This document shows, piece by piece, positions 8,845 to 16,888 of a stretch of DNA of 27,500 bases. A program made the translations under genes and the position numbers. The stretch covers positions 323,212-350,711 of the forward strand of contig CAJNDS010000213.1 in assembly GCA_905221605.1 (NCBI GenBank). Direction: 5' to 3'. Source of the stretch: Symbiodinium natans (taxonomy: Eukaryota > Sar > Dinophyceae > Suessiales > Symbiodiniaceae). Each line of letters starts with the position of its first letter. Position 1 is the first letter of the stretch. Below the pieces are notes generated by a model. It did not search any database. It was not told the DNA's origin and saw only the letters and a list, made by a program, of their open reading frames with translations.

Positions 8845-9033
8845 CTTAGGGGTTTAGGGATTTAGGGCTTGGGGTTTAGGGTTTAGGGTTTAGGGCTTAG
8901 GGCTTAGGGTTTAGGGTTTAGGGTTTAGGGTTTAGGGTTTAGGGTTTAGAGTTTAGGGTTTAGGGTTTAGGGTTTAGGGTTTAGGGTTTAGGGTTTAGGG
9001 TTTAGGGTTTAGGGTTTAGGGTTTAGGGTTTAG
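8845..9033 (+). repeat. Telomeric array (TTTAGGG)n
   Basis: About 27 units. The first few are CTTAGGG or TTTGGGG; the rest are pure apart from one TTTAGAG. Confidence 0.97.
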
Positions 9034-9138
9034 CTACATGGTCCCAAAGTATGGGCCCTGAAAGGAATACCCCTCATAGACCCTAAACAAATCAGGGGCA
9101 CTGCGGGCACTGCGGCGACCCTTGGAGAAAAGTGGCTA

Positions 9139-9197
9139 CCCTAAACCCTAAACCCTAAACCCTAAACCCTAAACCCTAAACCCTAAACCCTAAACCT
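9139..9197 (-). repeat. Telomeric array (CCCTAAA)n, pure
   Basis: Eight perfect units. Confidence 0.97.
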
Positions 9198-9617
9198 CCT
9201 AAGCCCACTCAAGCCCCGACTCATGAGGAAGTTCCGGAAAGCCACTGAGGATCCGATGCGACTTCATGCAAGGGGGTGCAAAGTGTTCGTGAGATGAGGA
9301 TAAGCTGCTAAACCTCAGACGTACGAAGGTTGTGTATATCCCAAGTGCTCTAAGTGCTCCACTCTAGGCCCTGAACCGGCGAGCTCGTGGCTTTGCAGGT
9401 AGACTTTGGTATGTCACCGGCCAACGGCTCCCCTGGTTCAGCTCGGTATCTGAACAGAATACTTACCTCCAGCGCGAGCTCCTTCTTGCCTTTGAAAGAT
9501 CGACATTCTCAACAGTCAGACCCAGCTCGAGCAGGTAAACCCCTACAAAACGCCCATGCCTGCCTGTTGAGTCGGCCCTAGGCCCTATGCCCCAGACTCT
9601 GACAGTCCCGAGCTTAC

Positions 9618-9798
9618 AGTTGCTTCGCAGGGAATGAAGGAGTAGCCGCAGCATACCTTGGGATGTTCCCCCGTATACTTCCTAACAGTCCTCTATAGTC
9701 CCAATTAAGGGCTGTTAGACTGTTAGCACAAGGGGGGACATTCCAAAGGATACCCCTTAACCCCTTTGCAAGCCTAAACCCCTCATTCCCTACTAACC
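9618..9798. mobile_element. MITE-like element, family B copy B3, interrupted by A1
   Basis: The left end AGTTGCTTCGCAGGGAATGA matches the left end of B1 (GGTTCTTCGTCGGGGATGA). The right end CCCCTCATTCCCTACTAACC matches the B right-end consensus. The two halves are separated by element A1. Confidence 0.6.
9656..9749. mobile_element. MITE-like element, family A copy A1
   Basis: A 94-bp element flanked by a direct ATA (9653-9655 and 9750-9752). The left end is CCTTGGGATGTTCCCCC; the right end, reverse-complemented, is CCTTTGGAATGTCCCCCC. A perfect subterminal inverted repeat, CTAACAGTC (9682-9690) and GACTGTTAG (9718-9726), strengthens the foldback. It matches A2 at 27071 over both ends. Confidence 0.8.
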
Positions 9799-10189
9799 AC
9801 ACTAACCCAAACGATCCTGCCGCAGGCCAGTGTCGCCAGCGCACGCTGCCAGGGGCTTCCCAAAATGGCCTTTAGGATGAAGGATGCGGAACATCCCATT
9901 TCTTGAAGCGGCGCCCTTCCCTGAACCTCCTAGTTTACCGTAAAAAACATCCTATACACCATCAAAACAACCTTAAACCGAACAGAACACCCCGAGCCCT
10001 CAACAAAACCACACCCTGTGAATCCTAAACCCTGGGCCTCAGAGCCTAGAGCCATTGCTTTTTTGAACCCTGGTGTTTAACTCAGGTAGGGAACCTACAT
10101 AATGAAGGGGCTTCTCTGAGCTTCTCTTCTACATGTCTATCTAGCCCCAGATCCATTCCAGTAGGGCCTAACTTAGCCCTGAAGCCCAA

Positions 10190-10218
10190 AAACCCTGAAC
10201 CCTAAACCCTAAACCCTT
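10190..10218 (-). repeat. Short telomeric tract (CCCTAAA)
   Basis: Three to four units, CCCTGAA then CCCTAAA. A minimal tract on the other strand (TTTAGGG-like) lies at 10366-10386. Confidence 0.85.
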
Positions 10219-10437
10219 AATAAAACAAAGACCTTGAATCCGAACTACCCTGAGGCGGAGCCATCAATGCCATCCGGCCGCGGCGTTGTAGCCGGCTGTG
10301 CTCGGCTCCAGGCGCAGGCGTTCCAGGAAGCCCAGGAGATGGAAGGCCTGAACCAGAGCGTATATTTAGGGTAGGGGTTTAGGGTGGGCTTAGAGCTTGC
10401 GGGCTTACGTGTTTATAGCACAACAGGTCCTAAAATG

Positions 10438-10590
10438 CTGGTGGTGGGTGGTGGTGGGTGGTGGTGGGTGGTGGTGGGTGGTGGTGGGTGGTGGTGGGTG
10501 GTGGTGGGTGGTGGTGGGTGGTGGTGGGTGGTGGTGGGTGGTGGTGGGTGGTGGTGGGTGGTGGTGGGTGGTGGTGGGTGGTGGTGGGTG
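10438..10590. repeat. 10-bp minisatellite GTGGTGGGTG, 15 perfect copies
   Basis: The unit GTGGTGGGTG is repeated fifteen times without error over 10441-10590. The plus strand is G-rich with regularly spaced G3 and G2 runs and could form quadruplexes. Five overlapping open frames on both strands (Gly/Trp/Val or His/Pro/Thr repeats) are by-products. A GAT/GATG-rich tail follows at 10600-10650. Confidence 0.97.
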
Positions 10591-10655
10591 AAATAGCAGA
10601 AACTGATGTTGACGATGGTCGTGATGATAGCCAACTTAATGATGATAGTAAACAC

Positions 10656-10770
10656 ACCCTAAGCCCTAAACCCTCAAAACCCTAAACCCTAAACCCCTAA
10701 AACCCGAAACCCTAAGCCTGAACCTGAACCTTAAACCCTCAACCCTAACCCTCAACCCTAAACCCTTAAC
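10656..10770 (-). repeat. Degenerate telomeric array (CCCTAAA)n
   Basis: CCCTAAG, CCCTAAA, CCCCTAAA and CCCTCAA units. It lies about 90 bp beyond the stop codon of the 279-codon gene. Confidence 0.92.
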
Positions 10771-10815
10771 CATGCAGCTGTCTTTTTCGCCTCCAAGCTG
10801 GCCGAGATTCAGCAA

Positions 10816-10884
10816 AATCTTGCTTTGGAGCTCCCAAAAACCCATAGAAACGCAGCACATTTACTGAATCTTGTTTTGGAGCTC
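10816..10884 (-). repeat. 51-bp-spaced direct repeat at the 3' end of the gene
   Basis: AATCTTGCTTTGGAGCTC (10816-10833) and AATCTTGTTTTGGAGCTC (10867-10884) differ at one base. On the minus strand these read ELQSKI and ELQNKI in the same frame, 17 codons apart, with the stop codon of the gene between them. This suggests the C-terminus was once longer or was partly duplicated. Confidence 0.75.
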
Positions 10885-11700
10885 TTGATAAACTTCCGGT
10901 TTTTGTTGCAGAAGCCAGGTCATTTTGGCAAGAATGGCGCTACGCGACTTCGGGCCTGTAAACTCGTATTGGCAGCTCCCATAGTTGGGAGCACTAACTT
11001 CGCAGTACCACGTTGGCTCATGAGTAGGCGTGTCTGGCTTTTGGACTGGGACGCAGGTCAACTGACTGAGCAGATCCTTGTTCTTTGCTTGCACTTGTTG
11101 CAAAGCTTCGTGCAACTTCTCGGTCTTTTGGTCCTTCACCCACGCAGGTAGCGTATGGCTGCTTGGGCTGCTTGGGCTTGGAGCGCTTGGCAATGCCTCC
11201 CGGCTCCGGGTCGGGCTTGGGGCCGTGTCAGCTTTGTCATCCTTGTCAGCCCTTTCACTGTGGGGTGGCTGGCGCAGCTTAACGATTGTCTGGCAGACAA
11301 GTTCACAAATGATCAGGTTCGCGATGTCCTGCAACCCTGACTCTGGCCTTGAGAGATAGTAGTACAAGGCTTCGACCGCGTCTGCCTTTTTGCCCTCTCC
11401 GCTGTGTGACGAAGAGTTCGTGTTCGCCCACACATTAACCCATCTGTCCATGTTGCAGTCATCGGAGAGCTTTGCGAGAGTTGGGTTACACAGGGCAAAC
11501 TCTTTTGCCTTGGACAAGCCATGCGAATGCAGCGTGGGTATGTTGATCTTGAGCCTTTCATAGAAATCTACTTGAAGTTTTGCATCCCCCAGCGTCTTCC
11601 AGCCAGGGTCCGGGTTCGTCAGGAAGCCGGCAAGCTTTCCAGCCTGACTTGCTTTTTCTATTCGCTCAAAGATCTGCCCCACAAGCACTGCACCTTCCAT
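10861..11700 (-). CDS. Hypothetical protein, 279 aa, intronless
   Basis: The longest credible gene in the window; I do not recognise the family. The first ATG is at 11700 and the stop TAA at 10861-10863; an in-frame GTG two codons upstream is less likely. Residues 1-144 are mixed charged/hydrophobic and look globular (KLAGFLTNPDPGWKTLGDAK, then an Ala/Leu/Tyr-rich stretch near 107-117). Residues 145-185 are low-complexity Ser/Pro with charged residues. Residues 187-214 (from WVKDQKTEKLHEALQQ) could form a short coiled coil. The last 50 residues (WYCEVSAP...YEFTGPKSRSAILAKM) faintly recall the end of a double-stranded-RNA-binding fold (a strand, a Gly-Pro-Lys loop, an Ala-rich helix), but this is weak. 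No signal peptide or membrane segment is seen. The frame stays open upstream to the telomeric array at 11753, so a longer N-terminus cannot be excluded. The non-repetitive composition and length support a real gene; expression is unknown. Confidence 0.6.
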   Translation of the reverse strand: MEGAVLVGQIFERIEKASQAGKLAGFLTNPDPGWKTLGDAKLQVDFYERLKINIPTLHSHGLSKAKEFALCNPTLAKLSDDCNMDRWVNVWANTNSSSHSGEGKKADAVEALYYYLSRPESGLQDIANLIICELVCQTIVKLRQPPHSERADKDDKADTAPSPTRSREALPSAPSPSSPSSHTLPAWVKDQKTEKLHEALQQVQAKNKDLLSQLTCVPVQKPDTPTHEPTWYCEVSAPNYGSCQYEFTGPKSRSAILAKMTWLLQQKPEVYQELQNKIQ

Positions 11701-11752
11701 TGCCACTCCGGGGACTGAAGGCGAAGGCGCAAGACGCTGTGTATACTGAGTA

Positions 11753-11950
11753 TCCCTAAACCCTAAACCCTAAACCCTAAACTCTAAACCCTAATTCAGA
11801 ATCCCTGGTTTCGAAACCCCAAAAACCTAAACCCTAAGCCCCCAAGCCTTATTTGTAAACCCCAAAACCCTACACCCTGAACCCCAAAACCCTAAACCCC
11901 AAAGTAAGAAATCCGTTCTGAACCCTAAACCCTGAAACCTAAACCCTGAA
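11753..11950 (-). repeat. Telomeric array (CCCTAAA)n, pure then degenerate
   Basis: Regular for about six units next to the gene, then degenerate (CCCCAAA, CCCTACA, CCTGAAA) with fillers. It begins about 50 bp upstream of the gene's ATG. Confidence 0.92.
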
Positions 11951-12013
11951 ATTCTAGATCCGAATTCTGTAGGAACCGTTTTTTACGCGCAAAAAAATCC
12001 TCAAATCCTTCCG

Positions 12014-12088
12014 AAACCCTAAACCCTAAACCCTAAACCCTAAACCCTAAAACCTAAACCCTAAACCCTAAACCCTAAACAATAAACC
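12014..12088 (-). repeat. Telomeric array (CCCTAAA)n
   Basis: Ten units, one CCTAAAA. AAATCCTTC occurs just before and just after the array (12004 and 12091), a possible short flanking direct repeat. Confidence 0.95.
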
Positions 12089-12169
12089 TCAAATCCTTCT
12101 GGCGAGCACTGCTTCGAGCCCATCGCCGGCTCTCCAACCAAGCACCACGCAGCGCAAACAGCAAGTGTG

Positions 12170-12430
12170 TAGGGTCTTAGGGTTTAGGGTTTAGGGTTTA
12201 GGGTTTAGGGTTTAGGGTTTAGGGTTTATGGATTAGGAATTGATAGGTCTAGGGAAGAGTGTAGGGTCTTAAGGTTTAGGGTTTAGGGTTTAGGGTTTAG
12301 GGTTTAGGGTTTAGGGTTTAGGGTCTTGAGGTTTAGGGTTTAGAGTCCAGGGTCTTAAGGTTTAGGGTTTACGGAGTAGGCATTGATAGGTCTAGGGCTC
12401 GGGTTTAGGGTCTGTGGGTCTGGGGTTTAG
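12170..12430 (+). repeat. Telomeric array with duplicated filler
   Basis: Two TTTAGGG tracts are each followed by a related filler: GGATTAGGAATTGATAGGTC (near 12230) and GGAGTAGGCATTGATAGGTC (near 12373). The lead-in GGGTCTTAAGG/GGGTCTTAGGG is also repeated. Array plus filler was duplicated as a unit. Confidence 0.9.
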
Positions 12431-12494
12431 TCAAGTCTGCAGGCTCCACTCAACGAAATGAAAACCTCGTCTGTAATGTCACTCACATCATCAT

Positions 12495-12665
12495 TCCTAA
12501 ACCCTACACCCCAAACCCTCAATCCTAAACCCTAAATCCTAAACCCTAAATCCTAAACTCTAAACCCTAAACCTTAAAGCCTAAACCCTGAATCCTAAGG
12601 TCCTAAACCCTCAATCTTAAACCCTAAGCCCTAAACCCTAAATCTTTAACCCTGAACCCTAGGAC
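12495..12665 (-). repeat. Degenerate telomeric array (CCCTAAA)n
   Basis: Many variants: CCCTACA, CCCTCAA, CCTAAAT, CCCTGAA. It lies 65 bp from the convergent array ending near 12430. Confidence 0.92.
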
Positions 12666-12723
12666 TCTACACCTGAAGACCCACTACTGTGGTTCTGCTA
12701 CCTTGCTGTTGGTTAGTGGGGAG

Positions 12724-12815
12724 GGTTTAGAGTTTAGGGTTCAGGGTTCAGGGTTTAGGGTTTAGGGTTTAGGGTTTACGGTTTAGGGTTTAGGCTTTAG
12801 GGTTTAGGGTGTAGG
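12724..12815 (+). repeat. Telomeric array (TTTAGGG)n
   Basis: About thirteen units including two TTCAGGG and one TTTACGG. Confidence 0.94.
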
Positions 12816-12965
12816 CTTCACCCCCCAAAAGGTCAAGTTGTGCTTTAGGTTTAGGGGTGGGGGGGGTGGGGGGATTATCTAAGGAACCCTCTGAAATTGC
12901 CTGCCCCAAGATGTATCACAGATGATCCGGTAGTCCCTACGAAAGTCTACAGACTCGGGGGTGTT

Positions 12966-13059
12966 CCTAAACCCTAAACCCTAAACCCCAAACCCTAAAC
13001 CCTAAACCCTAAATTCTAAACCCCAAACCCTAAACCCGAAACCAAACCCTAAACCCTAA
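12966..13059 (-). repeat. Telomeric array (CCCTAAA)n
   Basis: Thirteen units with CCCCAAA and CCCGAAA variants. Confidence 0.94.
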
Positions 13060-13212
13060 GGATTTCACAGAAGGATTGGCATTGGGAGGCTTTCAGCTTC
13101 TGTGCCTCCGCCCACCCCTGCGCCATGGCACCGGAAGCTGCCACGGAGGTGGCTTCCGAGGGCCGCAGGCTCGGAAGTGCCCTGACAGGCTCTCATGTGA
13201 GGCCCTGATGCG

Positions 13213-13453
13213 GTTTAGGGTTTAGGGTTTAGGGTTTAGGGTTTAGGGTTTAGGGTTTAGGGTTTAGGGTTTAGGGTTAGGGTTTAGGGTTTAGGGTTTG
13301 GGGTTTGGGGTTTGGGGTTTGGGGTTTGGGGTTTGGGGTTAGGGGATTGGGGTTTGGGGATTGGGGTTTGGGGTTTGGGGTTTGGGGTTTGGGGTTTAGG
13401 GTTTAGGGTTTAGGGTGTAGGGTTTGGGGTTTAGGGTTTGGGGCTTAGGGTTG
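13213..13453 (+). repeat. Telomeric array with long TTTGGGG block
   Basis: Ten to twelve TTTAGGG units, then about thirteen TTTGGGG-type units (13297-13395, three ATTGGGG or similar), then TTTAGGG with TGTAGGG. The block edges are sharp. Confidence 0.96.
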
Positions 13454-13539
13454 AGCAAGGGGCTTGGGGGTCAGGGGTTCATGCTCAGGGGTGTGGGCGT
13501 TGAGGGGCTCGTTCGGGCGGATGGATTAGCCCCCCGGAT

Positions 13540-13693
13540 CTTGGTACCTTTTAGGGGGTCTTCTAGGTTTGTTTGGGAGAAAAGTAACCATCATATTTTT
13601 TAAAATAATGAGGGGTGTTGGGTTTCTTGACAAGGGAACTTTGAGCCAGCAACAAAGGGGGGGGGGGAACAAGGGTGCGACTGGGCAACCAAG
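13540..13693. mobile_element. MITE-like element, family D copy D1
   Basis: The left end is CTTGGTACC; the right end, reverse-complemented, is CTTGGTTGCCCAG. The right half (AAGGGAACTTTGAGCCAGCAA ... ACTGGGCAACCAAG, given here in part) parallels D2. Flanks GGAT and GGTT differ at one of four bases. It contains an internal G11 run. Confidence 0.6.
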
Positions 13694-13750
13694 GGTTTCA
13701 GGACGTTTCAACCCCAAACCCGAAGCCCTCCCTAAACACTAGACCGCAAG

Positions 13751-14033
13751 TTTAGGGTTGTAGAGTTTAGAAGTTTAGGGTTTAGGGTTTAGGGTTTAGG
13801 GTCTAGGGTCTAGGGTCTAGGGTCTAGGGTTTAGGGTTTAGGGTTTAGGGTTTAGGGTTTAGGGTTTAGGGTTTAGGGTTTAGGGTTTAGGGTTTAGGGT
13901 TTAGGGTTTAGGGTTTAGGGTGAAGGGTTTAGGGTTTAGGGTTTAGGGTTTAGGGTTTAGGGTTTAGGGTTTAGGGTTTAGGGTTTAGGGTTTAGGGTTT
14001 AGGGTTTAGGGTTTAGGGTTTAGGGTTTAGGGC
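13751..14033 (+). repeat. Long telomeric array with TCTAGGG block
   Basis: About 39 units. Four consecutive TCTAGGG lie at about 13801-13829, and one GAAGGG interruption near 13921. It ends 3 bp from an opposite-orientation tract. Confidence 0.97.
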
Positions 14034-14036
14034 GTT

Positions 14037-14059
14037 CAAACCCTAAACCCTGAAACCTC
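14037..14059 (-). repeat. Short CCCTAAA tract facing the preceding array
   Basis: About three units. With the preceding array it forms a convergent (fusion-like) junction around a few non-telomeric bases (CGTTC). Confidence 0.85.
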
Positions 14060-14198
14060 ACCCCTCCAAGACGCCCGGGTCCTCGCCAGGTGGTCCAGAG
14101 CACCGACCCAGGAGGGCGAGGAGGAAAGGAGGATGTTGCAACCTTCCCAGAACCCGAACTATGCTCCCCTTAGAACCTTAAGGGCTTCGGGTTTTTCA

Positions 14199-14287
14199 GG
14201 GTTTAGGGTTGAGGGTTTAGGGTTCAGGATTTAGGGTTTAGGGTTGAGGGTGTAGGGTTGAGGGTTTAGGGTTTAGGGTTTAGGGGA
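14199..14287 (+). repeat. Telomeric array, mixed variants
   Basis: TTTAGGG interleaved with TTGAGGG, TGTAGGG and TTCAGGA. Confidence 0.92.
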
Positions 14288-14334
14288 TTTATATAAAATA
14301 AGAATAAGGACAGCCAGGCGTCTTGAGGTTGAGA

Positions 14335-14442
14335 CTTGGTAGCCCACCATGTTTTCATAACGGCACCCTTGTTTGGGTTGGCTACTTTATGAGGGAACCT
14401 TGAACCCAAAACAAGGGAAAAGGGTACCACTGGGCTGCCAAG
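14335..14442. mobile_element. MITE-like element, family D copy D2
   Basis: A 108-bp foldback element. The left end is CTTGGTAGCCCA; the right end, reverse-complemented, is CTTGGCAGCCCAG. A second pairing segment, CCCTTGTTTGGGTT against AACCCAAAACAAGGG, lies inside. The interior GGCTACTTTATGAGGGAACC resembles part of B4 at 21920. No coding potential; no clean target duplication. Confidence 0.75.
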
Positions 14443-14536
14443 TAGAGGCTTGGGATTGCACGGCGAGGGAATCGCCCGGTAATGGGTAAACAGCGAACCT
14501 GACAGCCAGTAGGCACGACAAGACTGCGTTCCAGGG

Positions 14537-14601
14537 GTTTCGGGTTTAGGGTTTAGGGTTTAGGGTTTAGGGTTTAGGGTTTAGGGTTTAGGGTTTAGGG
14601 T
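14537..14601 (+). repeat. Telomeric array (TTTAGGG)n
   Basis: Nine units, the first TTTCGGG. A minimal CCCTAAA tract lies at 14679-14690. Confidence 0.95.
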
Positions 14602-14888
14602 TCCAGCACACGCCATCGAACAAAAAGTGTCCCCAATGCCGTAAAGAAGCAACCGAAGTGAACAAACGAACGGATGCACACCCTAAACCCTTAAAGCCCT
14701 ACGAGTTTCTACTATTTGTTTAAGAACCCCAACAAGAATGATAATAATCCCTATATACCCTTACAAGGAAGAATATTCCTTATTTTGGGTGGTTCTTGAG
14801 CGAAAACTAGGTTAAACCCAGGAGCATCTAGCGCTGCCAAGTCACTCACTGTGTCTGCTGTGATTCCCCAGCTCTGGCTCCTTCGGGT

Positions 14889-14949
14889 CAGGGTTTGTGG
14901 TTTAGGGTTTTAGGGTTTTAGGGTTTAGGGTTTAGGGTTTAGGGTTAGG
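14889..14949 (+). repeat. Short telomeric array, G-strand on plus
   Basis: Seven to eight units, two being TTTTAGGG. Confidence 0.92.
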
Positions 14950-15078
14950 GGTCTGCCGCAACAAGTTCCCCGCATCCGAAGCCCTTCGACCCTGAATCCA
15001 AACTCCTTTCGTGCAACCACTGCGAATCCCGGATTCTCAGACTATACACCTCGGCCACCTCGGCAAGCTTGCGACAGC

Positions 15079-15128
15079 TAACCCTAAACCCGAAACCCTA
15101 AACCCTAAACCCGAAACCCGAACCCTGA
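15079..15128 (-). repeat. Short telomeric array (CCCTAAA)n
   Basis: Seven units, several CCCGAAA. Confidence 0.9.
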
Positions 15129-15245
15129 ACAAGCAGAACTCGACAACAAGAAGTCTCAGCTCCTAGGTAGCTTTCGGAATCTACCCACGACAACGAAACC
15201 TAAGTTATCATACCGGTTGGGGCTATGAGGTGATGGTGACCCTTG

Positions 15246-15414
15246 GTTTAGGGTTTAGGGTTTAGGGTTTAGGGTTTAGGGTTTAGGGTTTAGGGTTTAG
15301 GGTTTAGGGTTTAGGGTTTAGGGTTTAGGGTTTAGAGTTTAGGGTTTAGGGTTTAGGGTTTAGGGTTTAGGGTTTAGGGTTTAGGGTTTAGGGTTTAGGG
15401 TTTAGGGTTTAGGG
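15246..15414 (+). repeat. Telomeric array (TTTAGGG)n, pure
   Basis: About 24 units with one TTTAGAG. It is the last array before a 3.2-kb telomere-free island. Confidence 0.97.
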
Positions 15415-15837
15415 CTCTTCTTGCCGAACATGCTGTGGCAGGTCCTCTGGGCAAGGCCGATGGCGGCTTGCCACCTGCACTGCACTGGTCTTTCGGCAGG
15501 ACGTTTTACATGGACCAAAAAAGAAACAGAGAAATGACCGCCGAAGAGTGCCGAAACTGTTGTAAGTACTGAGGTTTCCGAGAGCCAAAAGGAGAAATCG
15601 ACGAGTTTTGGCGACAAGATTGCCAGAAGTGGCCAAGCAAAAGAGCAAGAAATGCTGTAAATACCGATGTTTCGGCCTGCACACCAACACAACATTGTAA
15701 CCCACCCATCGAAAAACAGTGCTGAACTCGAGAACCCTCTGGGGAATTCTCTCCTTCTGAACAGCTCTTTGTCGACACTGAGGGTCTTCAAAGAAGGAAC
15801 TCCCCCACGATTGCATCTGAAATACATTCAGGAACAA
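15409..15837 (-). other. Two overlapping open frames of uncertain coding status
   Basis: Two minus-strand frames of 142 and 141 codons overlap almost completely; the second runs into the telomeric array. Neither is recognised; both are rich in Phe, Cys and Ser. The DNA carries a diverged internal direct repeat: TGTTGTAAGTACTGAGGTTT near 15558 and TGCTGTAAATACCGATGTTT near 15653. This looks more like repeat-derived or pseudogenic sequence than a gene. Confidence 0.25.
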
Positions 15838-16137
15838 TGACAGTATTGGCCTATGGTTGCAGGCGGACTACCATTCTGTTCTAAAAAGCCACGCCCTTGA
15901 TTCTACACCCCCAAGACCCCTAGAGTCCCCCACACCCGAACCTGACATGTCTTCTCACCACGACCACTCAACTTGAAAACGAAAGTGAGCTTCCAGAAGG
16001 CTCCCGCCTCCCGGTCTTCCGCGCAGCATCCATGAGGGCGTTGAGATGAATAACGTTCGGTTGCACTGCGTCCTCCCGAACGGCCAGGAGAGCCTGGCTG
16101 TCAGCTTGGGGAAAGTGGCTCTCCTACTGAAATAGAC
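15838..16137. other. Unique spacer, nothing recognised
   Basis: About 300 bp with no credible frame, no telomere units and no inverted-repeat element visible by eye. Confidence 0.5.
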
Positions 16138-16244
16138 CTAGGTTCCTCTTGCGTCTAGATCTAAAAAGGGCGCCTTTTTTGTTTTGAAGGGTGGCAGAAG
16201 GGATCCCAAAGCCCGCAAAAACTGAATCAGGCTCCGTGTCCTAG
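16138..16244. mobile_element. MITE-like element, family D copy D5
   Basis: The shared subterminal near-palindrome (AAAAAGGGCGCCTTTTTTG) matches D3 and D4. Ends are only partly inverted (CTAGGTTCC left, CTAGGACAC when the right end is reverse-complemented). It is probably a diverged copy. Confidence 0.5.
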
Positions 16245-16774
16245 TTGAGTTCACAAGGGGGTTTTGCTTCTGGGTACTTTAAGTGGACGTTGCGGTTACG
16301 ACCGGGGGCACGCTAAGGGTGTACCATGAGGATTAGCGAGCCCCAAGACCGCTCATCAACCCTCAACCTTAAAACCCCTCGGAACCTTGCATACCCTTAT
16401 GTGCCCTGTAAGCCCAAGGGCCCATGCTTCGGAACCATTTAAACAAGGGCCCAGCAAGATTCAGCGGCCATGTAACTACCAAACCCATTCCGAATTACTC
16501 ATGCATACTGATGGCAAACCTCCTGTGATTTGGGTTTTCTGAAAGCCAGAGCAACAATAATGTTCTTTGGATTCTGCTTGAAGCTTGCTCCCGTTTTGCT
16601 GGAGATTCCTGCATGAAACCTGAAGACGCATAAGAAGGCTGGCTTTTTGGAGTTTGGAACCCACTGAATTTGAAATGTTCCTTGGTCTTTGTCCATCAGC
16701 ACCCCCTTTACAACTCCCCTTATCCCTCATGCCCCCCGCTCATATCCCCCTTGTACCATCCTTACAACCCCCTT
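16245..16774. other. Unique spacer, no gene recognised
   Basis: Frames of 84, 67 and 102 codons overlap on both strands (16476-16962). None has a recognisable motif or obvious coding bias, and they are not annotated as genes. Confidence 0.45.
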
Positions 16775-16888
16775 CTAGGTTGCCCAGTAACCTAGGATTA
16801 AAAAAGGGTGCCCTTTTTTGCTCAAAGGGGTGTTTAGGGGAACCTAGAGCCCCCAAAAAGGGAATAAGGGCACTGCTGGGCATCCTAG
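16775..16888. mobile_element. MITE-like element, family D copy D3 with CCTT duplication
   Basis: A 114-bp element. The left end is CTAGGTTGCCCAGTA; the right end, reverse-complemented, is CTAGGATGCCCAGCA. It is flanked by the direct repeat CCTT (16771-16774 and 16889-16892), a plausible target-site duplication. The subterminal palindrome AAAAAAGGGTGCCCTTTTTT and the right-hand AAAAAGGGAATAAGGGC are shared with D4. Confidence 0.8.

Larger units (their letters stand above)
9198..10189. other. Nearly telomere-repeat-free spacer of about 1 kb
   Basis: No gene recognised; frames of 64, 63 and 76 codons overlap on opposite strands and have no recognisable family. It contains the nested elements A1 and B3 (9618-9798). 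One isolated telomere-like unit lies at 10023-10032. Confidence 0.6.

Noticed and set aside
10384-10685. Several Gly/Trp/Val and His/Pro/Thr repeat frames on both strands
   Set aside because: All are translations of the perfect 10-bp minisatellite; equal openness in many frames is expected from a stop-free repeat.
10825-11561. Overlapping plus- and minus-strand frames within the 279-codon gene
   Set aside because: Shorter and in alternative frames of the same DNA; the 279-codon frame is the more credible coding strand.
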